Part shown: in pieces, positions 43,944 to 54,853 of the stretch | How the letters are laid out: the number at the start of each line of letters is the position of its first letter | Position numbering within the stretch: the stretch's first letter is position 1 | From: Apiospora phragmitis | Taxonomy: Eukaryota > Ascomycota > Sordariomycetes > Amphisphaeriales > Apiosporaceae | Length of the DNA: 64,000 nucleotides | Reading direction: 5' to 3' | NCBI GenBank assembly: GCA_038363925.1 | Contig: JAQQWL010000001.1 | Span: 1,736,001 to 1,800,000 of the forward strand | The notes under the pieces: generated by a model | Database searches by the model: none | The model's input: only the letters and a program-made list of their open reading frames with translations | Told to the model about the DNA's origin: nothing | Program-made: the position numbers and the translations under genes

Positions 43944-46900
43944 ATGGAACCCAAAGCCGGAGGGAACCCGAAGGTTTCCGCCGCCTTCTTCTGCCCGCAG
44001 ACCAAGCGGGCGGACGAGGGATACTTAGACATGTTGTATCGCTTCCTGAAGCAAAACAAGTACGGGACACGTCTTCTTAGTGAAGTCGCGGCGCTCGCCG
44101 ACGATGACTTATGGAATGTGTTTGCCTGGGTGAATGATAACATCAGGGGCATGTCCCATGGGCCCAGAGTGCTTACTACATTGCAAGACTGGGCGGTTAA
44201 TGGTCGTTCCGGACCGCTGTCCACCACACAGTCGAACATAACCTCACTACCCCTCCTCTCGGTCTTGCAGATAGGGCAGTATCTGCGGTACCTAGACGTC
44301 CATGGACTCTCCCACTGGGATTTCGTTTCGGATATCCGAGAAGGTGGGGGTGGCGTTCACGGATACTGCGGCGGTCTCCCTGCGGCGATATGTATATCCT
44401 GTGCGCGAAGCGAGGATGAGCTGGTGGAGTACATGGGCGCCGCCTTGAGGATCTTGGTCGGCATTGGGGCGTACACGGAGGCGACCGATGAGAACTCGGG
44501 GGCGGAAAATACGCTGCTGGCCATCCGTCTCAAGAACGAAGGCCAGGGAGAAGAGCTGACCGGCCGCTTTCCCGGCACATACATCTCTGCCATCACTGGG
44601 CCTCGGTCCATCAGCATCGGCGGTCCCGCGGCGGCTCTGCGGGCGTTCGCCGACTATGTCACGGAGCACGAAGGAGTTCGCGTCCAGGAGATCCACCTCG
44701 GCGGAAGCGCGCACAACCCAGCAAATGCGCACCTTGCTGCCGAGCTCTGCAGAATATGCAATGATGCGCCGCAGGGCTTACAGCTCCTCATGCATCGCAA
44801 TTGCTTCTGCCTCTTCGGACAAACCAAAGCGGGGAGAGAATCACGGATGGGCTGTTGGCCGACGATCTCATCTGGACCATGCTGGCGTCGCGCTGCGAGT
44901 GGTTACAGCTGCTAAAGGGGGTGGCGCAGGACCTCACACAATCACCCCGAGCGGAGCACTGTTTCGTTGCATTTGGCTGGGACGACTGCATCACGATGTC
45001 TCCGTTCGTCCAGGCACATCTCCGAGTGATCAAAGTGTTTGCGAAAAGTTTGATATTGGAAACGCCAGAGGCCCCGCGACCGTCAATCCAGCAGCCCCTT
45101 TCGGACGGTGGTGGTGGTTCGGGGAACGAGTTTCCCGAGAACTCCATTGCAATCACAGGGGCCGCTTGCCGCCTTCCCGGGGCAAACAGCATGGCCGAGC
45201 TGTGGGAGCTTGTCGTCAGCGGAAGGAGTTGCGTCCAGGAGCTTCCCAGTGATCGCTTCAAGGTGTCCGACAACTACCGGATTCTCACCAGTGGCAGCAG
45301 CAGCCAGTGGCAGGGCCGCAGGTTCTATGGGAATTTCATCGACGATGTCAAACGGTTCGACAACGGATTCTTCGGCATCAGCGCGCGCGAAGCGGCCAAC
45401 ATGGATCCCCAGCAGCGCATCATGCTCGAGCTCTCCTTCGAGGCCCTTGAGGACGCCGGGTATCTGGCGTCGCATCGACGGGAGAGTGGGGACGACGTGG
45501 GCTGCTTCATCGGCCTCGTGCTCGGGGAGTATGTCGAGAACACCAACGGCCACCCGCCCACTGCGTATACCAGCACCGGTACCGTCCCGGCCTTCGTCTG
45601 CGGCCGCTTGAGTCACACGTACGGCTGGTCCGGCCCCTCAGAGATGTTTAACACGGCCTGTTCCTCGTCCATGGTGGCGATCAACCGCGCCTGCAAGGCG
45701 ATCCAGGCCGGAGAGTGCCGCATGGCTCTCGCAGGGGGAGCGAACGTGATGACGGGGATGAACACGTACCTCGACTTGGCCAAAGCCGGGTTTCTGAGCC
45801 CTACGGGGCAATGCAAGCCCTTCAATGCCGTGGCAGATGGATATTGCCGAGCGGACGGGTGCGGGCTGGTGGTCCTGAAACGGCTAAAGGACGCAGTGGC
45901 CGATGGAGACTATATCTGGGGAGTTATTGCTGGAGTCGGCACGAACCAGGGCGGACTGTCGGCATCCCTCACAGTGCCAGATGCGATGGCTCAGCAAGCA
46001 CTGTATAAGAAGGTTCTCGTGCAGGCGGGGTTGACAGGGGCGCAAGTGACCTATGTGGAGGCTCATGGCACGGGGACCCAAGTCGGCGATCCCATCGAGA
46101 TGAGTAGTATCCGATCCGTGTTTGGAAGTGGCTCGCGCCAGAGCAAGGTTACTGTCGGCTCCATCAAGGGTAACATCGGCCACGCTGAGCCAGCGGCGGG
46201 CGTGGCCGGTCTACTCAAGGTGTTGACTATGCTTCGAAACGGAAAGATACCCCCTCAGGCGAGCTATGGCACGCTGAACCCCAAGATTCCGCCTCTGGAG
46301 CGCGATGGCTTGGAGATTGCGACTAGGCTGCGCGATTGGGATGCTCCTTTCCGTTCAGCACTGGTAAACAGCTATGGTGCTGCCGGGTCCAATGCCGCAC
46401 TGGTCATCTGTGGCGCTCCTCGCTTGCGGCTACAAGAAGGTGCTGTGTTGGTAGAGACTAGCGTGACAGCTGCTCCCAGCCCTCTGGTATCATACCCCCT
46501 TCTGATTACTGGTGCGTCTACAGCTAGCCTAGTCGAGACGGCAAAGTCCCTGGGCACGTACTTGGAGAGCGCGTACGAGGAGATGCGCGTTGCCGACATC
46601 GCGTACACACCTGAGCGACAGGAGGCAGCGCCAAAAGTACCAAGCAGTTCTCAAGGCCGGCACGGTCCAAGAAGCTGCACGTCTGCTCAGACCTGTCAGC
46701 TCTGCAGATGTTTTCCAGATTCCGGCTAATGTAGATACCCCAAGGGCTGTAGTGCTCGCATTCAGCGGTCAGTCTGATCGATTGGTCGCCCTTCCCAAAT
46801 CCGTCTATGACGGTTTCCCTGCTTTCCGCTTCCATCTGGATGCATGTGAAACGGAGTTTCGAAAACACAACGAGACTTCTCTTCTGTCAGCAGTATTCCA

Positions 46901-49900
46901 GACAGAGGCTGTGGGAGATCTGGCGGCTCTGCAATGCGGGATGTTTGCCGTCCAATACGCGTGTGCACGATGCTGGATAGGGGCTGGACTGCAGCCACAG
47001 GCAGTCGTGGGCCACAGCCTTGGAGAATATACAGCCATGGCTGTGTCAGGGGTATTGTCATTGGCTGACAGTATCCGCCTGATTTACACGAGAGCTCGTC
47101 TAATCGAGAGGCAATGGGGCCCCGAAAATGGGTTCATGCTGGCGATAGAGTGCACTGCCGAGGATTTCAAACAGTTCTCTCTAGAAGTGCCGGGTCTTGA
47201 GGTTGCGTGTTTTAATGGGCCGCAGTCGATCGTGGTGGCGGGTCGGGAAGGCGCGATCGAAGTAGCCGAGGAAGTACTGAAGAAACAGTCGAGGTTCCGG
47301 TTCCAGCGCCTCAAAACAACTCACGCTTTCCACTCAGCGCTTACGAATCCGATCCTGAGCGATCTAGAAGAAGTGGATCGGTTGTGCAAGCGGCAAAACC
47401 CAACTATTCCATTTTACACTTGTTCCTCGGACGGCTCCGAATCACGAGGCCAGAGTGCCGCCAACCATGCGCGTCAGCCTGTTTTCTTCGACCATGCCAT
47501 TCAGCGGATAAATGATGCCTTGGGCAGTTGTATCTGGCTTGAGGCCGGATTTGACACGCCCATAGTGGCAATGGCAAAACGGTGCTGCCGACATTCTGAC
47601 GGACACATGTATCAGCCAGTCAAGGCAAATGGCCTCCATCGCCCAAGCGATGTTATCACTGACGTCGTGACAAGTCTTTGGTCAAATGGTCTTGTCTCTG
47701 TTAGGCATTGGGGCTTTCTCCGGGAGTCAGAGCATAGCCCCGAGCCTTGTCATCCTGTATGGCTGCCACCGTACCGATTTTCCAAAACGAGCCACTGGCT
47801 CGAAAACATTGATCGCGCGGGGGAGATGCACATCAAGTTGCAGACCCAACTTGACACCGTGCCACAACCGCAGGTTACTGCATCTCCCCCATTGGTGTCC
47901 AGGCGGACAATGCCGGGGGAGCGGGCAGGGTGCGCCAGTTTCGTCATCAACACGCAGAACCCGCGCTATCGCTCTGTGGTGGAAGGCCACGTCGTCTGCT
48001 CGCGGCCGTTGTGCCCAGCTCCAATGTACATGGAGTGTGCGACGATGGCACTGTTGCTGATGGAGGCTGAAGTGCAGACCTTGAAGAACAACAAAGCTTT
48101 GAAGTTTGAAGACTTCAACGTTCGGTCTCCGCTAGGTCTTGATCCCCCGGGTGAGGTAGTGCTACGGCTTGAAGCCGTACCTGGAGCCAGCTGTGCATGG
48201 CGGGCGAAGGTGATGTCGGTCCAGACCAAACCAAGCCCGCTCAAGGGAGATTCGGCTTCCTCTGAGACGGTTCATCTCGAAGCCATCATTTGTCTCGATG
48301 CGGGACCTCGGCTGAATGAATTCCAGCGGCTTGTATCTCGTGGGCGTCAGAAAATTCTACGCAGCTCTAACAGTGAGAATCTGTATAGTAGTCGCGCATA
48401 TAAGCTGTTCTCACGAGTGGTAAAGTACGGGGAATTCTTTAAAGGACTTCGATCTATCCAAGTCGAGGGAAGCGAGGCAATTGCCACAGTCCAAGCCCCA
48501 AGCGAACAGCCACACCGCCTCCAGAATGAGTTTTGGACAGTCTGCGATGCAGTGATACTGGACATGTGCATCCACGCCCTAGGCCTACTCATCAATACCA
48601 GCGATCATGTCTCTGACGGCGAGGTTGCCGTCATGATGGGGCTTGACCGAGCCGTTATCACGCCTGACTTTGTAATGGACACCGCTGTTTGCTGGACCAT
48701 CTATGCAAATTTCGACTTTGTTGTTGATCATAATCTGGCCATCGGAGATGTGTTCGTCTGCTCGTCTGATGGAAAGGTTGTCGCTAGTTTCACTGGATGC
48801 AAAATGTCAAGGCTTCCAACCATGAAGTTGGAGAGGGCGCTTGATGCAGCATTCTCCATCGCCAAAGGAGGAGCCAAATTAGAACTTCCTGCTAAGACAT
48901 CGTGCCCTATCAATACAGCCTCGACATCAACCTCAAGCACAGGTGTTGTGTTTACTCCGGGCATCGAGTCAGAAACGTCCCCCAAACTCTTGGAGAGCTC
49001 TAGGGAGTCGACAGCCACCCTATTGGATCTCATAGCAGAATGTACTATGCTTGATAAATCCGATATTCAGAAGACCACTTCACTAGCACTCATGGGTCTT
49101 GATTCTCTAGGCTCGGCGGAACTCTCCGATGGCTTATCCTCCAAGTTAGGCATTTCGGTCCCCACGAACGAGTTACTCAACACTACTGTTGCGCACCTTG
49201 AGAGTTTACTCATCTCTAACGTCTCGGACATCTCGGACTCTCAGAACACGGAATCGAACTTGCCTGCTACTCCAGTACATCAAATTCATATTATAGCAAA
49301 GTCGCAGGAGGTCAATGGCCAGACTGAAAGGTTATTCCAGATACTGTCGGATGCATGTGGCGCAGACCGCGAAAACATCCAACTCAACGCCACACTGGCC
49401 CACCTAGGAGTCGACTCGCTCGCATTGATCGACATGAAGCAAGAGATCGAGGACCACTTTTCGGTTTCGCTAGATCTAAAGATGGATGACTCGGTCCAAG
49501 ACATCATGGAGGCTTTGAGGGTGGGATTCGAACCTCAAGCTCCCCTCAAAGAATACCCACAACCCCTTAATGACTTGTCGCCGGTGCGGCCCGAGCAGCC
49601 CACATCCAGCTTGTTTGAGTCCAATCCCTTCCAACTGTTAAAAGTGCTGAGTCCCAACTTTGATGAAGCGGCAGGGACACACGGTGTTATCGGATACTGG
49701 TCAACAGTGGCCCCTCTTCAGGATGAAATTGCCGTTACATACATCGTGGAGGCTTTGTCTACTCTGGGAGTTAACCTCAGGGAAATAGCGACAAAAGAGC
49801 CAGTACCTGCCGTCCCATACTTATCCCCAAAGTATGACAAGCTCGTACTTAGAATCTGGCAGATATTGCAGAAGCATGGTATAGTGTCTGTTATCGGAAC

Positions 49901-52203
49901 TGGAGGGACTACAAACTCCACGAATATCGTACGCGGAAGCGCCGTTATTGGTAGCCGGTCTACGTCGGAGCTCTTGAGGGACTTTAGCACCCGCTTCCCG
50001 GCCTATGTGCATGAGACGATGCTGATCGACCTTACCGGTCCCCAACTGGCTAACTGCCTCAGTGGAAAAACCGACTCGGTCTCACTCATGTTTGGAAGTC
50101 CACAATCTCTGCAAATCATGGAGAGCTATTATGGGCGCTCACCGCTCACCGCCAGCCTCACAGAGTACATGATCCTCTTCCTGATTTCACTGCTTCGATC
50201 CCCCATCCATCCTGCTACCAGGAGAGCCGTACGCATCCTTGAAGTCGGTGGCGGTACGGGAGGGACGACACGGTATCTCATAGCAGCGCTATCGAAAGCT
50301 GGCATCACCATCGAGTACACGTTCACGGATATCTCGCCAAGCCTGGTGAAGAATGCCAAGAAGAAATTCAGCCATCTCCCCTGGGTCACGTACTCGACCC
50401 TGAACTTGGAGAGCGAGATACGCCCCGAGTTTCTTGGGCAGTTTGACCTCGTGGTCGCCACCAACGTGGTGCACGCGACCAAAGATCGCACAGCGGCCTG
50501 CCGCCGAATCCGGAGCACGCTTACCCCGGCGGGCGGCCTTTTCGTGCTGGCAGAGACCACGACTAAGATCGACTGGTGCGATATCTGCTTCGGCCTGCTC
50601 GACGGATGGTGGTTCGCCGATGGCCCAATTGCCCCCTTGCAGACAGCGGCCGAGTGGGAGGAGACTCTTCGACAAGCCGGGTTTGCCTCTACGGGATACT
50701 CTTGCGGCTCTTCGGCGGATACCAACACGACGCAGCTCATAGTTGGATCCAACACCAGTTGGGACACTGGCCCGGACCCTGTAACGTCCGCTATTATACC
50801 GGATACTCTTCCGATGGCGCGCAATCCCCAGAATGCGGGCGAAGATCAAGAGCTTGGTCACCGCGTTGAAACGGTTGTCTATAAGGAGGTCGACGGAGTG
50901 CAAATCAAAGCAGACCTGTATTTCCCAAGGGTACCCACGGCGTCGCCTATGCCCATCGGTACGTCACAGCGACCAGCCATATGAGAACGGACTGCTTCTC
51001 TGAGTCCTCCAATGGCCCCTTATCCTTTATCTCGATATGTATGGAAGCTTACGAAACTCGCTGTGTGACGGATAGCTCTCATGATTCATGGCGGCGGCTA
51101 CGTGACCCTTTCCCGCCGCGCCGTCCGTCCCGAGCAGACGCGCTACCTTCTCAAGAAGGGACTGCTCCCAGTCAGCATCGACTACCGGCTCTGTCCCGAG
51201 GTCAACATTCTCGACGGGCCCCTGACCGACGTATGCGATGCGTACCGCTGGGCGCGCGAGGCTCTCCCTGCGATTGCCTTGGGGGCGGGGCTGCGTGTCG
51301 ATCCTTCTCGCGTGGCCGTGGTCGGGTGGTCTACGGGCGGTCAGCTGGCCATGTCTCTCGGCTGGACGGCCCCGGCGGCGGGTCTTCGACCGCCAAGCGC
51401 TGTGCTCAGTTTCTATGCACCTGTTGACTTTGAATCGGGAGGTTAGTGGTGTCCTATTTTCTTATTCCGGCGCACTTCCGTCGGGAAGCCAACACTCTTC
51501 TCGAATACTGAATACTGGACAGAACTCGACAGAATGGACTGCCCTGTTGGTATGCCCAAATCAAAACGTAATCTAGACGAAATCATCCAGGCTTTGCCAT
51601 CCAAACCCGTAAGTCCTTTTTCTTTGCCTTCTTGACCGATAGGTAAAGCTCGCGGTTCCTCTTTGCTTTAACTGGGACAATTAGGTCTCCAACGCGAGCT
51701 CCAGCGGCGATATATCAGATCTGGGGTGGATGTGTCCGGGGGACCCGCGCTCCGATCTTCTCCTCATCATGTACCAAGAGCGCATCGCAATGCCCGTCCT
51801 ACTGAACGGGCTATCCTGCGATGAAGTTGAAGATGTACCTTCGGAATCCAAAGGGATGTCGAGAACACTTTCATTGGTAACCCCTTCACCCGACCGAATC
51901 GCCGCTATCAGCCCACTTGCGCAGCTGCGGGCTGGGAGGTACGACATCCCCACGTTCATCATCCACGGTAGCGAGGACGAGGTCGCTCCTTTCGCGGCCG
52001 CTGAAAGGTTCGTGACCGAGATGAGACGGCGTTATACTAACGGCGATCGTCTGCGTCATGGGTTTCAGCCTCTGCAGGGAGTGCGACATCTCTTTGATCT
52101 GAGACTGGGAGAAGGATCGAGTGAGTGGGACGAGATGATTGCACCAGGGTATCGGTTCCTGTTGGATGTATTAGGTATGAACCGAGTAGGTAAAGACGAT
52201 TGA
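43944..52203 (+). CDS. Non-reducing polyketide synthase SAT-KS-AT-PT-ACP-ACP-CMeT-TE, two frameshifts
   Basis: The start ACCATGG at 43944 precedes the SAT domain (GYCGG fits its GxCxG active site). KS: TACSSS, EAHGTGT, GNIGHAEP (Cys near 572, His near 707 and 746). AT: GHSLGEY near 1023. PT: His in VEGHVV near 1348 and Asp in VCDAVI near 1534. ACPs: GLDSLG near 1719 and GVDSLA near 1824. CMeT: LEVGGGTGGTT near 2100. TE (hydrolase-3 type): HGGGY, GWSTGGQ, a late Asp and His. Introns are 50959-51075, 51442-51522 and 51609-51684. Total coding length is 7,986 nt (2,661 aa). One base is missing near 44,775-44,790 (end of SAT) and one extra lies near 46,605-46,615 (KS-AT linker). Together they cancel, so SAT and AT-to-TE share one frame and KS another. 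The architecture predicts a C-methylated aromatic acid; the exact product is not predictable by eye. Confidence 0.9.
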
Positions 52204-52730
52204 TGGGGAAATGTGCTTACAATATGATTCTATTACTATCGTGCACTTGAAAGTCGCTTGTATTTTATTATTTCAGGGATTCTAGTGCTTGATTTACGAC
52301 CAATACGTATGATCAATGTCTGTGACCATGCTCAGGGGTTTCAGGGGCTAATATGTATGTGACTAGAAGATGGTCTTGGGACAGGTAAACCACCTGGCCA
52401 TGCCGTATCAACTTAGGTTATGCGTTTAGGTATATGCCTTTACTGGTATGGCTATCGTAGCCTAGGCGGGACGTACCATGGTCAGGTGCCTTAAGATGCA
52501 ACAGTACTAGAGCCACCCCTTGCCCCCCTGAAATGGCCTGCTTACCCTTTTGTTGAATATTATTTATATGCAATATAACGATTCAGGGGTTTAAAGACCG
52601 ACATTCGGTTAGGTAAATCTGACTACTTACTTTTAAACCCCTGCCAGCCCATGAGTACCGATTCAGATTTGACCTTCCAAATTGAATTTCACGATCCTAT
52701 GGTAGCATAGCTAATCATATCGGAACCAAC
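52204..52730. promoter_or_regulatory. Intergenic stretch, presumed methyltransferase promoter
   Basis: 527 bp without a gene. TCAGGGG occurs at about 52,334, 52,344 and 52,580, an AGGGG (STRE-like) pattern. This is weak evidence only. Confidence 0.35.
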
Positions 52731-53748
52731 ATGGCGGCTCCCATTGGAAAGGAACAAACCCCTAGTGATCAGCAATTTTATTCGCCGGTGTCGCAAATCG
52801 GATCCAAGGACAAGAGCGCAGGATACTACGAAGCCTTCACGTCAGTCCCTAGCGACGCTCGAGAGCTGCTAGAAAGCTATTCGGGCATCCCAACCGACGA
52901 GGTGGATGCACATGTCATTGCTATTGTAGGCAGCCCGTCAAGTTCAACGCTCTACCCCTTGCATTCCCCTTTAGCTTGCCACACTGTACTTAAAACGAAT
53001 TCTCACAAATAACACCAAACAGCGAGACAAGGCATGGGACATTTACCCCTACCCCTGCATCGGCCAATTCCGGTTTCTCAATCTTACGCTATATAAGCAG
53101 CCTGCATACCCAGCCATGCTGAAGCGACTTCAAGCCGGCGAAGCCCGGTATCTCGAAATCGGGTTTGGCCTGGGCCAGGACTTACGCAAGCTGGTCGCCG
53201 ACGGTGCTCCGGGACAGAGCGTCTACGGCAGTGAACTCGAGGCCGGCTTCGTCGACCTGAGCTACGAGCTGTGGCGCGACCGGGCGACGCTGCAGGCCCA
53301 CCTCGCACAAGGCGACGCCCTCAGCGACCTGAGCGCTGGCGATGGCGGCGGCATGCTCAGCCGTCTGCAAGGAACGGTCGACTATCTGTACTTGGGCATG
53401 GTTCTGCACGTCTTCGATCGCGAGCTCCAGCTCACGCTGCTCAAGAACTGCGTGCAGCTCCTCAAGTTGGAGAGGCCGGGCCGCCAACAGCAACAAGAAC
53501 AACCGGGGCCCATGATCCTGGGCGAGGCGGTCGGCGACATCGAGGGCTGCGCCACGCCTGCGGGGAACTTCATGCACAGCGACGCGACGCTGCGGCAGCT
53601 GTTGGCCGAGGTCGCGGAAAGTACGGGGCGGCACTTGGAGTGCTGCATCACGCTGGATGAGAGCCTGACTATGCCGGATGCGCAGAAGAAATGGGGCAAG
53701 GTTCGGGCGCGAAGGCTTGCCTTTGAGGTGGAAGTACTGGACTCCTAG
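52731..53748 (+). CDS. SAM-dependent methyltransferase, AusD-like
   Basis: Two exons (52731-52925, 53023-53748) with a 97-bp intron give 306 aa and no break. Before the core lies the block LLESYSGIPTDEVDAHV, then RDKAWDIYPYPCIGQFRFL, which I associate with the methyltransferases of fungal meroterpenoid clusters (AusD type). The SAM-binding motif is YLEIGFGLGQDLRKL, followed by the acidic SELEAGFVDL strand. TVDYLYLGMVLHVFD and GNFMHSDATLRQLL complete the fold. The glycine motif has Gly-Phe-Gly in place of the commoner Gly-x-Gly-x-Gly. Characterised relatives methylate a carboxyl group of a dimethylorsellinate-derived intermediate; whether that holds here is inference. It follows the PKS on the same strand. 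Confidence 0.85.
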
Positions 53749-53878
53749 GTGTTGACGCTCTTCCCTTTTTGACATCGATTCGATACCAAGTCAGTCAGAC
53801 AATAACACGTCACTGTTGGAGATTCGATCACCCTTTAATCAGAACACCTAGTACTTAGCGCTATATAATTCTCCAACT

Positions 53879-54853
53879 CTACCTCAGTCCATTGCCATAG
53901 TTTCTCTGCCAGAATATCGTCCTCGCCAGCTTATTCATCCTCCCCTTGACCCCGACGTGGCTGTAGTATTCTCCGCTGATTATATCCTGCGATGTAGCCG
54001 CCCACATCTGGTTCTGGATCCCATCCTGCACGGACGCCATACAGGCCTGTGAGATGGGCCGGCCGAGCTTGGCCAGCACATCATGCCGCGCGATCACGCC
54101 CATGATGTTGGTCCGCACGATGCCCGGGTGCACGGCGGCCACAGTGAGCTGCGGGTACTCGCGCGCGAGCCGCCGCGCGAAGAGGGTGTTGGCCAGCTTG
54201 CTCTGCGCGTAGTTACGGAACGCGAAGCGGCGGCCACTAAAGTAATACCGGTTGGGCGGCGGCGGCGCCTTCAGCTTGTCGAACCGGATGCCCCGGCGCG
54301 GCGCGTGGTTCATCAACACAGAACTGACGACGACGACGTGCACGTCGGCCACGCAGCCGCCGTTGCGGTTGTGCCGCACCGTGTGCAGCAGCACCGGCAT
54401 CAGCAGCTTGGTCAGCAGCGCGTGGCCCATGTGGTTCACGCCGAAGGCGCCCTCGTAGCCGTCGCGCGTCATGGACGGCGGCGGGCTGCTGCTGCCGCCG
54501 GCGCGGGCGTTGAGGAGCAGCACGTCGAGGCGACGCGCGGAGTACAGGAAGGTCTCCGCCGCGTCGCGGATGGAGTCGAGGGACGCCAAGTCCATTTCGA
54601 GAACGTTGAATTCGGTGGTGGGGAACTGCCTGGACAGCTCGAAGACGGTCTGGTCCGCGCGGTGGAGGTCCCGAGCAGCGAGCCATATCTCGGCGGGCTC
54701 GTGCTTGGCGAACTCCATGATGGACTGCTTTCCCAGGCCGGAGTTCCCCCCTGTGACCATAATGACCTTACCGCTTAGTGACGACATCCGATGGTCGGAG
54801 GATCTCGACGATGAACTCGACGACGACCTGTGTTTCCGGTTGAAGATGCCCAT
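53879..54853 (-). CDS. Short-chain dehydrogenase/reductase (retinol-dehydrogenase-like)
   Basis: 324-aa intronless protein, convergent with the methyltransferase. The start at 54853 (MGIFNRK) is chosen; ATG 54787 (MSSLSGK) would remove a poly-Ser leader. The Rossmann motif is TGGNSGLG. LDVLLLNARAGG occupies the place of the usual NNAG motif, with Arg after Asn-Ala. The catalytic Ser is in VVVVSSVLMN, and Tyr and Lys are in YAQSKLAN. PGIVRTN marks the substrate-side loop. This is a likely NADP(H)-dependent ketone/alcohol oxidoreductase. Its place beside the methyltransferase suggests a tailoring step, and it is the last clear cluster gene on this side. Confidence 0.85.
   Translation of the reverse strand: MGIFNRKHRSSSSSSSRSSDHRMSSLSGKVIMVTGGNSGLGKQSIMEFAKHEPAEIWLAARDLHRADQTVFELSRQFPTTEFNVLEMDLASLDSIRDAAETFLYSARRLDVLLLNARAGGSSSPPPSMTRDGYEGAFGVNHMGHALLTKLLMPVLLHTVRHNRNGGCVADVHVVVVSSVLMNHAPRRGIRFDKLKAPPPPNRYYFSGRRFAFRNYAQSKLANTLFARRLAREYPQLTVAAVHPGIVRTNIMGVIARHDVLAKLGRPISQACMASVQDGIQNQMWAATSQDIISGEYYSHVGVKGRMNKLARTIFWQRNYGNGLR

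Noticed and set aside
49520..49545. B-box-like GATTCGAACC as a tRNA gene
   Set aside because: Lies inside the PKS reading frame, with no A box or cloverleaf.
50129..50824. 231-codon minus-strand frame
   Set aside because: Shadow of the methyltransferase domain of the PKS.
54083..54778. 231-codon plus-strand frame
   Set aside because: Antisense to the SDR gene, whose catalytic motifs are clear.
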